A stretch of 22,426 nucleotides of DNA, taken from an uncultured Eubacterium sp. Lineage in GTDB: Bacteria > Bacillota > Clostridia > Lachnospirales > Lachnospiraceae. The DNA lies in the NCBI GenBank assembly GCA_934317205.1, contig CAKREL010000032.1, forward strand, positions 1 through 22,426. The letters run 5' to 3'. The notes under the pieces are model-generated. The model made no database searches, was not told the DNA's origin, and saw only the letters and a list, made by a program, of their open reading frames with translations. Position numbers and translations under genes: made by a program. Of this stretch, positions 1 to 6,169 are shown in pieces; positions within the stretch are counted from its first letter, which is position 1; each line of letters opens with the position of its first letter.

Positions 1-140
1 ATCTGTATTTTCATTTTAACAAAAAAGATGTGGAACAATTATTGGAAGAAATACCAGGTTATTCTGAACAGGAGAAAGAAAGAGTCCAAGATATCTTATT
101 TGAGCAGATGCGTAAATATAAATATTTGTTTAAAAAGTGA
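1..140 (+). CDS. C-terminal end of an unrecognised protein (partial)
   Basis: The reading frame is open from base 3 to a TGA at 138-140 and enters from outside the window. The visible 45 residues are charged and helix-prone, ending in FEQMRKYKYLFKK, with no motif I recognise. It is followed 30 bases later by a strong stem-loop terminator, which supports a genuine gene end. Function cannot be assigned from this fragment. Confidence 0.55.
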   Translation, partial: LYFHFNKKDVEQLLEEIPGYSEQEKERVQDILFEQMRKYKYLFKK

Positions 141-170
141 TTATAGTAAAATATGAAAAGACGTAAATGA

Positions 171-240
171 AAGAACTCAGGCTGTTTTTTCCTGTTAAGC
201 GATTGTTAGCGTGCGGGAGAAAACAGCCTGAGTTCTTTTT
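171..240. terminator. Bidirectional intrinsic terminator
   Basis: Perfect 16-bp arms (GAACTCAGGCTGTTTT at 173-188 and its complement at 220-235) enclose a 31-base loop, with a T5 run at 236-240 on the plus strand. On the minus strand the stem is followed by a looser T-rich stretch. It lies between two convergent genes and probably serves both. Confidence 0.85.
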
Positions 241-278
241 CAATACATAATTTTTGCCACATGGAAATCATTTTTGGC

Positions 279-929
279 TTATCGCGGCAGGTTCCATTCA
301 AAATGCTTTGCCAGGTATCGAACAACCAGAACCAGGCAGAAACCAATTAATGCAGCAGCACTTTCCGGCATAAAATGATACAGGATATAGTACCCGATAA
401 TGCCAAAAATACATGCTGTAGCGTAAATATGCTTTTGAAGCACATATGGAATTTCGCCGGCCAGCAGGTCACGCAGGATACCACCTCCTACACCGGTGAT
501 CAGACCGACAAATGCGATCAGAAGGAACTGATCAGTGTGAAGGAAACTGATGGTAGCCTCCATACCAAGAATGGTAAAGGCGGCCAGTCCGAGCGTGTCA
601 GATAGAAATAGAAGATTGTGGTACATGATGTCGGTGCGGCGGGCGATTTTTTCAGAAAAGAGATTTCGTTTTCTGATATAAATTTTCCAGCTGATAAAGA
701 CAATCATGGCGGTAATTGACGAAATAACCGTACATTTTGGATTCTGGAACATTGCAGGTGGAGTATTTCCGATGACGATGTCGCGGATGGCACCACCGCC
801 CACAGATGTTACGATTCCGAGGATCAATATACCAAAAAGATCCATTTCTTTTTTGATGGCCAGCATACTGCCGGAGATTGCGAATGCAATGGAGCCGATG
901 ATCTCAAATACAGACATTAAGCTTGTCAC
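279..929 (-). CDS. TRIC/UPF0126 family membrane protein (YicG-like)
   Basis: Integral membrane protein of the bacterial trimeric intracellular cation channel family (formerly UPF0126), probably a monovalent cation channel in the cytoplasmic membrane. Two homologous three-helix repeats are visible, each with the family signature: GGGAIRDIVIG in the first half and GGGILRDLLAG in the second. About seven hydrophobic segments fill a length of about 216 residues, normal for the family. I place the start at GTG 929. The upstream in-frame ATG at 947 has no ribosome-binding site and lies at the edge of a strong GGGGGAGG whose spacing (8 bases) fits GTG 929. The gene is monocistronic and converges on the left-edge gene. 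Its physiological role is unknown. Confidence 0.9.
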   Translation of the reverse strand: MTSLMSVFEIIGSIAFAISGSMLAIKKEMDLFGILILGIVTSVGGGAIRDIVIGNTPPAMFQNPKCTVISSITAMIVFISWKIYIRKRNLFSEKIARRTDIMYHNLLFLSDTLGLAAFTILGMEATISFLHTDQFLLIAFVGLITGVGGGILRDLLAGEIPYVLQKHIYATACIFGIIGYYILYHFMPESAAALIGFCLVLVVRYLAKHFEWNLPR

Positions 930-1192
930 GTTAATATCCTCCCCCATTTAAGTTGAACGTCAGCGAGACTTGCGTATGATTCCAGTCAGCATAAGTTGAC
1001 AAATGCGATTCAGAATCACTGTGTGCTACACTTCGTTTCGGTCGGCGCCTACGGCGCAATACATTTAACATAGCATACTTGTCATATGCTTGTCCACTGT
1101 CACGCAAAGAAAACGAAAACTGGCATGGTTAAATTATCTAAAACTGGAAGTGTTAAAAAAGCCAATGAGAAGGTAAGATATCGTTAAGTTAA

Positions 1193-1221
1193 TCATCGAT
1201 GAGGATACAATCAATTATAAT
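1193..1221 (+). promoter_or_regulatory. Possible promoter and operator of the amidohydrolase operon
   Basis: A perfect TATAAT lies at 1216-1221. A perfect 10-bp palindrome TCATCGATGA at 1193-1202 occupies the expected -35 area, where no good -35 hexamer is seen. This suggests an activator- or repressor-controlled promoter. The resulting leader would contain the stem-loop at 1225-1273. Confidence 0.35.
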
Positions 1222-1224
1222 TTA

Positions 1225-1273
1225 GGTAATCGCTTTTATCATGTGCACAAAGAAGAATAGAAAAGCGATTATC
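1225..1273 (+). promoter_or_regulatory. Stem-loop in the leader of the amidohydrolase gene
   Basis: TAATCGCTTTT (1227-1237) pairs perfectly with AAAAGCGATTA (1261-1271), extendable by two pairs, with a 23-base loop. It ends right before the ribosome-binding site region (AGGGGG 1274-1279, GAGGTG 1284-1289). It could affect translation initiation or mRNA stability. No known riboswitch class was recognised. Confidence 0.4.
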
Positions 1274-1295
1274 AGGGGGATAAGAGGTGCTTATT

Positions 1296-2054
1296 ATGGA
1301 CAATCATTATAATCATTTTAAAAAAATTGACGCTCATTCTCATATTGGAAAATTTGGAAGCCCGTTCAATATTGATTTTGATCTGCAGCGTCTTATGGAA
1401 CAGATGGAGACTTACAATATTGAAAAAACAATTTTATGTCCGGCCGGCTGTCATTTGAATGAAGAGCTGAAGGAGGCATATGAGGCGGCTCCGGATAAAA
1501 TCCTTCCACTTTGCTGGGTGAATGCAAATGAAGGACAGGAAGCGTACGATATGCTGGAGCATTATCTGCGGGATGAGAACTTTGCCGGTATAAAGATGCA
1601 GCCATTATTTGATGCCTTTACTGCGGATTCACCAATGGTTGATCCAATCATGGAAATTGCAGAGGCATATCAGAAACCTGTCTTTATCCACTGTGGACAT
1701 CCGCCTTATTCACTGCCCTGGCAGATTGGATTGCTGGCAGAACGCCATCCACATGTGCCGACTGTTATGATCCATATGGGACATGGACATGGTGTTTATA
1801 TTGAAGGCAGCCTGAATATGGCATATAAATATGATAATCTTTTCCTGGAAGTATCAGGAATGCCTATGGGATGTCAGATTAAAAATGCTTATGATACCGT
1901 AGGAAGTGAACGGGTGATGTTTGGAATTGATTCGCCGTTCCATCATCCGAGTGTGGAAATTCAGCGTGTATATTCCTGTGGATTAAATGATGCACAGTTG
2001 GAGGATGTTTTTTATAACAACGCAAAGAAATTTATGGAACTGAAAACAATTTAG
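1296..2054 (+). CDS. Amidohydrolase-2 family metal-dependent hydrolase
   Basis: A TIM-barrel metal-dependent hydrolase or decarboxylase of the amidohydrolase superfamily, about 252 residues and at the short end for the family. Visible metal-site residues are the N-terminal DAHSH pair (His14, His16), His132 in FIHCGH, His160 in IHMGHGHG, and Asp212 in GIDSPFHH near the end of the barrel. The substrate cannot be read from the sequence; relatives include hydrolases and decarboxylases of cyclic or aromatic acids. ATG 1296 is chosen because GAGGTG sits 6 bases before it. A GTG at 1287 preceded by AGGGGG is the alternative. It is followed after about 80 bases by an ECF transporter S component and then a GntR regulator, which suggests that it processes the compound the S component imports. 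Confidence 0.85.
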   Translation: MDNHYNHFKKIDAHSHIGKFGSPFNIDFDLQRLMEQMETYNIEKTILCPAGCHLNEELKEAYEAAPDKILPLCWVNANEGQEAYDMLEHYLRDENFAGIKMQPLFDAFTADSPMVDPIMEIAEAYQKPVFIHCGHPPYSLPWQIGLLAERHPHVPTVMIHMGHGHGVYIEGSLNMAYKYDNLFLEVSGMPMGCQIKNAYDTVGSERVMFGIDSPFHHPSVEIQRVYSCGLNDAQLEDVFYNNAKKFMELKTI

Positions 2055-2065
2055 CAAAGCAGCGA

Positions 2066-2088
2066 AAGCGGATTAAGAATATCCGCTT
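2066..2088 (+). other. Intercistronic stem-loop
   Basis: AAGCGGAT (2066-2073) and ATCCGCTT (2081-2088) form a perfect 8-bp stem with a 7-base loop between the amidohydrolase stop and the next start. No T run follows, so it is more likely an mRNA-processing or stability element, or a partial attenuator, than a terminator. Confidence 0.4.
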
Positions 2089-2134
2089 GATAAAAGAAGA
2101 GTGAATTTTGGGGGTAAATGAGAGGAGAAAAATT

Positions 2135-2680
2135 ATGAGTGCACAGACAAATGTGACAAATTCCGGACAGAAGATCCGGACAGTAGATATTACAGTGACA
2201 GCTGCAATGGCAGCCCTTGTATTTTTAGGAACTTATATATTTAAAATTCCGACCATCAGCGGATATGTACATCTGGGAGATTGTATGATCCTGCTTACAG
2301 TTGCATTATTTGGCCTGAAAAAAGGTGCCATTGCCGGTGCTATCGGCGGAGGCTTATCCGATTTCATTGGCGGATATTTTTACTGGGTCGTTCCGACATT
2401 GCTGATTAAATGCATGTGGGCAATCGTGATGGGACTGATCATGCACAAGATCCTGAAAGATAAAAAAGGTTCATTCCTGATCGGTGCAGTATCTGGTGGC
2501 GTACTTCATATCATTGCTTATACTCTGGTGCGGGCAGCTATTTATGGAGGAAAAACAGCAATCATCGAGATTCCGGCGCTTGCTTTTCAGACGGGTGCAG
2601 GTATCGTGATCGGATTTGTTATTTATATGCTTTTGAAAAAGTCAGGTGTGGCAGGTCGTCTGTCTCATATGGCAGGTTAA
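2135..2680 (+). CDS. ECF transporter S component
   Basis: Substrate-binding membrane subunit of an energy-coupling-factor importer, 181 residues with five to six hydrophobic segments. The family-type stretch GYVHLGDCMILL follows the first helix (about residues 45-56). A glycine/alanine-rich helix with LSDFIGGYFYW comes next. No ATPase or T-subunit gene is adjacent, so it would use a shared EcfA-A'-T module encoded elsewhere (group II arrangement). ATG 2135 is preceded by AGAGGAGA at good spacing; a longer frame from TTG 2108 lacks such support. The substrate is unknown. Vitamins or small metabolites are typical for the family, and the upstream amidohydrolase and downstream GntR regulator hint at a catabolic rather than purely vitamin-salvage role. 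Confidence 0.85.
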   Translation: MSAQTNVTNSGQKIRTVDITVTAAMAALVFLGTYIFKIPTISGYVHLGDCMILLTVALFGLKKGAIAGAIGGGLSDFIGGYFYWVVPTLLIKCMWAIVMGLIMHKILKDKKGSFLIGAVSGGVLHIIAYTLVRAAIYGGKTAIIEIPALAFQTGAGIVIGFVIYMLLKKSGVAGRLSHMAG

Positions 2681-2687
2681 TTTATTA

Positions 2688-2730
2688 TTGCGCAGGCAAG
2701 TGTGAGTATGTATAATTACTTACAGGTAAG
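2688..2730 (+). promoter_or_regulatory. Promoter with palindrome before the GntR gene
   Basis: TTGCGC (2688-2693) and a perfect TATAAT (2711-2716) are separated by 17 bases. The palindrome CTTAC-AG-GTAAG (2719-2730) begins two bases after the -10 box and covers the expected transcription start. That placement fits autorepression by the downstream GntR protein. Confidence 0.55.
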
Positions 2731-2748
2731 CAGGGAAGGGTGAATATT

Positions 2749-3480
2749 ATGAAAAACATGATTCAGATCGATTTGCAGCCTGTGCAGACGAAAAGAGCCA
2801 GTGAAGAAATATATAATCAGATCCGGCAGCTGATTTTGGATGGAGAGATTCATCCGGGCGAGCGTCTTCCATCTGAACGTAAGATGATGGAAATGATGCA
2901 TCGGAGCCGGCCGACGATCCGTGAGGCAATGCGTATGCTGGAACGGGATGGTTACATCAAGATATATTCCGGCAGCAGCGGAGCCGTTGTGCAGGAGATT
3001 AACGTAGACAATGCGGTGCAATCGCTGGAGACAATCATTCAGATGAAGCATCTGAGCATTGAAAACATTCTGGAGTACAGACGTCAGACAGAAAATGAAG
3101 CTGCACGACTGGCGGCAAGTCGACGTACAGAGGAAAATCTGGAGAAGCTGAAAGAAATTATCCAGAGATCCGAAGCTGCGATCGGAAATCCAGAGGAATT
3201 TATGGCATGTGATATGGAATTTCATGTGGCTGTGGCAGAAGCTTCACAGAATGATATGTATTCCATTATGCTGCAGGTATGCAGAAATGTGCTGAGCGAG
3301 TCTCTGATGGAGATTTTGAATAAGGGCAAGAAAAGTACACAGAAAGTGCGTTATGAACTTATTCTTGATGTACACAAGAAAATTTATATTGCAGTAAAGA
3401 ACCAGCAGGAAGAAGAAGCTGCAAGATGGATGACGACGCATCTGAACAAGGCGGAGCATGATATATCAGATGTGAGATGA
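2749..3480 (+). CDS. FadR-subfamily GntR transcriptional regulator
   Basis: Cytoplasmic DNA-binding regulator of 243 residues. The N-terminal winged HTH (about residues 14-80) carries the GntR pattern IRQLILDGEIHPGERLPSER then RPTIREAMRMLERDGYI. The C-terminal FCD ligand domain (about 100-230) keeps the metal-type residues Asp and His in CDMEFHVAVAEAS, His in LDVHKKI and His in THLNKAEHD. FCD-type regulators usually sense carboxylic or sugar acids. ATG 2749 is preceded by GGGAAGGG at 8 bases; the upstream GTG 2740 overlaps that site. It has its own promoter and palindrome but directly follows the ECF gene on the same strand, so it probably controls that operon and itself. Confidence 0.9.
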   Translation: MKNMIQIDLQPVQTKRASEEIYNQIRQLILDGEIHPGERLPSERKMMEMMHRSRPTIREAMRMLERDGYIKIYSGSSGAVVQEINVDNAVQSLETIIQMKHLSIENILEYRRQTENEAARLAASRRTEENLEKLKEIIQRSEAAIGNPEEFMACDMEFHVAVAEASQNDMYSIMLQVCRNVLSESLMEILNKGKKSTQKVRYELILDVHKKIYIAVKNQQEEEAARWMTTHLNKAEHDISDVR

Positions 3481-3494
3481 CTCTCATCTCGCAG

Positions 3495-3517
3495 CAAGAA
3501 TGCCGAGGGCATTCTTG
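3495..3517 (+). other. Tight stem-loop downstream of the GntR gene
   Basis: CAAGAATGCC (3495-3504) and its perfect complement (3508-3517) form a 10-bp stem with a 3-base loop just after the GntR stop. There is no T run. Together with the terminator at 3541 it makes a double stem-loop 3' end between two convergent regulator genes. Confidence 0.55.
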
Positions 3518-3540
3518 AATGCTATAAATCATAAGATTTT

Positions 3541-3570
3541 AGGGACTGTCAAGGAGACAGTCCTTTTTTT
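3541..3570 (+). terminator. Intrinsic terminator of the GntR gene
   Basis: GGACTGTC (3543-3550) and GACAGTCC (3556-3563) form an 8-bp stem with a 5-base loop, followed by seven T at 3564-3570. The opposite gene ends at 3569, so the stem may also terminate the minus-strand transcript, though the T run on that side is weak. Confidence 0.85.
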
Positions 3571-4258
3571 ATTTTTCTATCATCTGAATTCTCTTACGGT
3601 TATAAACCAGATGCAGATACATGGCATCCTGGGCACGGAGAGGGTCATGATCAGCAATGGCATCAGCAATTTCGCGGTGAGTTTCGATGGTTTCTTCATA
3701 CAGTGTACCACCGGTTGTTTCAACAAACAGAGGAATAGAACTGTTGATTACGGGAATCAGTCTTGGAACGACAACATTTTTGCTGCTTAAAGCAATTGCC
3801 GTATGGAATTCTATATCTGTGCGAGTATGGTCTTCGTGATTTCTTAATTGTGTTTCAACTTCATCGCAAAGTGCGGTGATTTTTTTTATGTCTTTTTCGT
3901 CAGCGTGTATAGCTGCCATTGCTACAATAGAAGGTTCCAGAAGAAAGCGGACTTCTAACAGGTCATGAATCAGTTTTTGCTTGTTGCCGATAAAAGTAAG
4001 ACCTAATGGGTCTTCCACCATTCCGGGTGAAGAGGCAATATAAGTACCGGAACCCTGCCGTATCGTCACAATATTGCGGGAAGCGAGAAGTTTCATAGCT
4101 TCTCGTACAGAACTTCTTCCTGCATTTAGTCGTTCGGACAGAATCGTTTCATTCGGTAATTTATCTCCTGGCTGCAGATTTTCTTCCAAAATAAGTTCAA
4201 TAATGTCTTCTGATATTTTTTGTGGAAGACTTTTTTCTTCAGATAACAAATTCGTCAT
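3569..4258 (-). CDS. FadR-subfamily GntR regulator of the sugar-acid operon
   Basis: A 229-residue regulator with an N-terminal winged HTH (about residues 10-78: IIELILEENLQPGDKLPNE, then RSSVREAMKLLASRNIV and the wing RQGSGTYI). Its FCD ligand domain (about 95-220) carries Asp and His in RTDIEFHTAIAL, His in ETHREIADAI and His in MYLHLVYN. It is transcribed divergently from the GntP/dehydratase/KDG kinase/KDPG aldolase operon, so it is the likely local repressor, with an aldonate or 2-keto-3-deoxygluconate as a plausible effector (inference from context and from KdgR/UxuR-type relatives). ATG 4258 has GGAG about 9 bases upstream. It is predicted to bind the CATCAGATGA repeats in the intergenic region. 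Confidence 0.9.
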   Translation of the reverse strand: MTNLLSEEKSLPQKISEDIIELILEENLQPGDKLPNETILSERLNAGRSSVREAMKLLASRNIVTIRQGSGTYIASSPGMVEDPLGLTFIGNKQKLIHDLLEVRFLLEPSIVAMAAIHADEKDIKKITALCDEVETQLRNHEDHTRTDIEFHTAIALSSKNVVVPRLIPVINSSIPLFVETTGGTLYEETIETHREIADAIADHDPLRAQDAMYLHLVYNRKRIQMIEK

Positions 4259-4299
4259 ATGATTTGCTCCATTTCTAAGATCTATATTTCTTACTTTTC

Positions 4300-4328
4300 A
4301 TGATAATATTTTCCGGAAACTATGTCAA
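4300..4328 (-). promoter_or_regulatory. Promoter of the divergent GntR gene
   Basis: On the minus strand a perfect TTGACA (4328-4323) and TATCAT (4305-4300) are separated by 17 bases. The spacer contains the palindrome TTTCCGGAAA (4310-4319), a candidate regulatory site. The predicted start is about 35 bases before the ATG. Confidence 0.7.
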
Positions 4329-4379
4329 AATGCTAAAATGCACAAAAACACATACAAAAATTTAGATAAAATTACAGTA

Positions 4380-4408
4380 TTGCGTTTTTGATAAAGAAAA
4401 TATATTAT
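4380..4408 (+). promoter_or_regulatory. Upstream promoter P1 of the sugar-acid operon
   Basis: TTGCGT (4380-4385) and TATTAT (4403-4408) lie 17 bases apart. The predicted transcription start (about 4415) falls inside the first TCATCAGATGA motif (4413-4423), so binding there would block initiation. Confidence 0.45.
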
Positions 4409-4412
4409 AAAG

Positions 4413-4520
4413 TCATCAGATGAATTGAAGGGAAAAGACATCAAATAACGGGGAATGGTATAATAAGTGGTAGAAAAGGTCAGATGAATTTCTAGATAAA
4501 AGAAAAAACATCAGATGAAT
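4413..4520 (+). repeat. Repeated CATCAGATGA operator-like motifs
   Basis: CATCAGATGAAT occurs exactly at 4414-4425 and 4509-4520. A third copy, GTCAGATGAAT (4479-4489), and a partial ACATCAAAT (4438-4446) lie between them. The first copy extends to TCATC-A-GATGA, a 5-bp inverted repeat around one base, as expected for a dimeric repressor site. Copies sit at or just after both predicted starts and in the leader before the first gene. They are probable binding sites of the divergent GntR protein. Confidence 0.6.
4435..4464 (+). promoter_or_regulatory. Downstream promoter P2 of the sugar-acid operon
   Basis: An extended -10 element TGGTATAAT (4456-4464) has a perfect TATAAT at 4459-4464. AAGACA (4435-4440) is a modest -35 with an 18-base spacer. 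The predicted start is about 4471, followed by the CAGATGA motif at 4479-4489. Confidence 0.6.
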
Positions 4521-4547
4521 GCTTTACGCAAGGAGGTTAAAGGAAAA

Positions 4548-5903
4548 ATGGAAGAAACAACTTTTGTGGCAGATCCAATGAGACTGATGATTGCAGCTGC
4601 AATTGGAATTGTGATTTTGCTGGTACTAATCATCAAATTTAAGCTTCATCCAGTTCTGTCAATGATGATTTCTGCTATCATCATCGGAGCAGGAGCCGGG
4701 ATGCCGCTTACGATGATTGCAGATACGGTAGAAAAAGGTGTTGGGAAGACACTTCAGGGAATTGCGCTTCTTGTAGGGTTGGGTTCTATGTTTGGAGGAA
4801 TCCTGGAAGTGAGCGGAGGAGCTCAGAGAATAGCGGAGACGCTGATCAGTAAATTTGGCCAGAAAAAAGCTGGTTGGGCACTTGGCATCACAGGACTTGT
4901 AATTGGTACGACTGTATTTTTTGAAGCTGGAGTTGTAGTGTTGATTCCGCTGGCATTCAGTGTCGCAAAGCAGACAAAAAAATCCACACTGTACTATGGA
5001 ATCCCACTTCTTGCAGGTCTGGCCAGCGGATATGCGTTTGTTCCACCTTCTGCGGGATCGGTACTTGTGGCAAATACACTTGGAGTAAATCTGGGAACAA
5101 TGATCATGGTAGGAGTTCCTGTCGCACTGATCTGCATGATGGTTTCGGGAATTATCTGGGGAAATTTCATTGGTAACAAAATTTTTACAGAACTTCCGGT
5201 AAATGTGGAAGAAATTAAGGATGATGGAAAAGAGCTTCCGCCTTTTGGTCTGGTTTTGGGAGTGATACTGATTCCACTTGTGTTGATACTGATCAGTACT
5301 TTGTCAAAATACATGCCGTTGCCGGCCGGTCTTCAGGATGTTCTTGGATTTATAGGAAAACCGTTTCTGGCATTGACAATAGCGACGCTGGCTTCGATGT
5401 ACTTTTTGGGAATTAGACGTGGATTTACCGGTGAACAGTTAAAGAAAATTCTGGATCATTCTCTCAGACCTGTAGGTATGATTCTTCTGGTCATTGCCAG
5501 TGGCGGAGTGATCAGATGGATGCTTCAGGATTCCGGTCTTGGAAATATCATTGGCCCGGCGTTGGAAAAAAGTGGTCTTCCACTAATTTTGATTGCATTT
5601 TTGATTGCACTTCTGGTCAGAGCTTCGGTAGGAAGTTCTATTGTTGCAATGACAATGGCATCTGGAATTATGGCAACCATGCCGGCAGTGATGGACAGCA
5701 GCATGATTTACAGAGCGGCTATGTGTTGTGCTATCTGTGGCGGAGCAACTGCACTGAGCCATGTGAATGATGCGGGATTCTGGCTGGTAACTTCGTTCCT
5801 TGAGATTGATGAAAAGACAACTCTGAAATCCTGGACGATTATGGAGACATTGATTGGTGTCACAGCACTTGTTGTAAGCTTTATTATTTCAATCTTTGCA
5901 TAG
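4548..5903 (+). CDS. GntP family gluconate/sugar-acid permease
   Basis: A cytoplasmic-membrane proton symporter of the GntP family, 451 residues with about 12-14 hydrophobic segments, the usual length. Recognisable family stretches include LHPVLSMMISAIIIGAGAGM near the N-terminus, GLVIGTTVFFEAGVVVLIPL and PPSAGSVLVANTLGVNLGTM in the middle, and GGATALSHVNDAGFWLV near the C-terminus. The likely substrate is gluconate or a related aldonate, given the dehydratase, KDG kinase and KDPG aldolase genes downstream. ATG 4548 is preceded by AGGAGG (4531-4536) and AAAGGA (4539-4544). A frame extension to ATG 4515 lacks a ribosome-binding site and overlaps an operator-like repeat. It is the first gene of the operon, and its stop codon overlaps the next gene's AGGAGG. 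Confidence 0.9.
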   Translation: MEETTFVADPMRLMIAAAIGIVILLVLIIKFKLHPVLSMMISAIIIGAGAGMPLTMIADTVEKGVGKTLQGIALLVGLGSMFGGILEVSGGAQRIAETLISKFGQKKAGWALGITGLVIGTTVFFEAGVVVLIPLAFSVAKQTKKSTLYYGIPLLAGLASGYAFVPPSAGSVLVANTLGVNLGTMIMVGVPVALICMMVSGIIWGNFIGNKIFTELPVNVEEIKDDGKELPPFGLVLGVILIPLVLILISTLSKYMPLPAGLQDVLGFIGKPFLALTIATLASMYFLGIRRGFTGEQLKKILDHSLRPVGMILLVIASGGVIRWMLQDSGLGNIIGPALEKSGLPLILIAFLIALLVRASVGSSIVAMTMASGIMATMPAVMDSSMIYRAAMCCAICGGATALSHVNDAGFWLVTSFLEIDEKTTLKSWTIMETLIGVTALVVSFIISIFA

Positions 5904-5916
5904 GAGGCAGAGTGTG

Positions 5917-6153
5917 ATGATAAAAATACCAGTTTATCTGAGAGATATTTATGATGCAAAGCATCTGGTACAGGCAGCATCAGGCTGCATAAAAGATGTA
6001 GATCTGATTTGTGGAAGATATATTGTAGATGCAAAATCGATGTTGGGCGTGTTCAGTCTGCCCTCATTTGATGGAGTGGAACTTGGAGTAGAAGAAGCGG
6101 ATGAAGAAAAACTCAGGAAAACATTAGAAAGTCTGAGGCTTATCAGAGAATAA
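5917..6153 (+). CDS. HPr-fold, Crh-like protein lacking the active-site histidine
   Basis: A small cytoplasmic protein (78 residues) of the HPr family. VQAAS, VDLICGRYIVDAKSMLGVFSL and the C-terminal helix EEADEEKLRKTLESL align without gaps to HPr. The position of HPr His15, which accepts phosphate from enzyme I, is Asp10 here, while the Ser46 region is kept (K40-S41-MLGVFSL). Loss of His15 with retention of Ser46 is the hallmark of Bacillus Crh, a regulatory HPr paralogue that HPr kinase phosphorylates and that acts with CcpA. A regulatory rather than sugar-phosphorylating role is therefore inferred. AGGAGG at 5902-5907 overlaps the gntP stop. ATG 5917 is chosen (9-base spacing) over GTG 5914 (6 bases). 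It is embedded between permease and dehydratase. Confidence 0.8.
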   Translation: MIKIPVYLRDIYDAKHLVQAASGCIKDVDLICGRYIVDAKSMLGVFSLPSFDGVELGVEEADEEKLRKTLESLRLIRE

Positions 6154-6169
6154 AATGGAGGGAAAAATT

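Larger units (their letters stand above)
930..1295. other. Intergenic region between divergent genes
   Basis: About 365 bases separate the TRIC gene from the amidohydrolase gene. The first part (961-1100) is richer in G+C and holds small stems, for example GCGCC/GGCGC at 1045-1057 and AGCATA/TATGCT near 1072-1090. A weak minus-strand promoter for the TRIC gene is possible (TGGACA complement at 1091-1096, TATGTT complement at 1067-1072, 18-base spacer). The second part (1125-1260) contains short frames that look like decayed coding sequence, then a plus-strand -10 box and a leader stem-loop described separately. Confidence 0.5.

Noticed and set aside
1225..1273. Known riboswitch in the amidohydrolase leader
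   Set aside because: The single stem with a 23-base loop lacks the multi-helix cores of the vitamin or nucleotide riboswitches I can recognise.
2716..3225. Minus-strand open frame opposite the first GntR gene
   Set aside because: Covers the HTH and part of the ligand domain of a clear GntR protein; no domain of its own.
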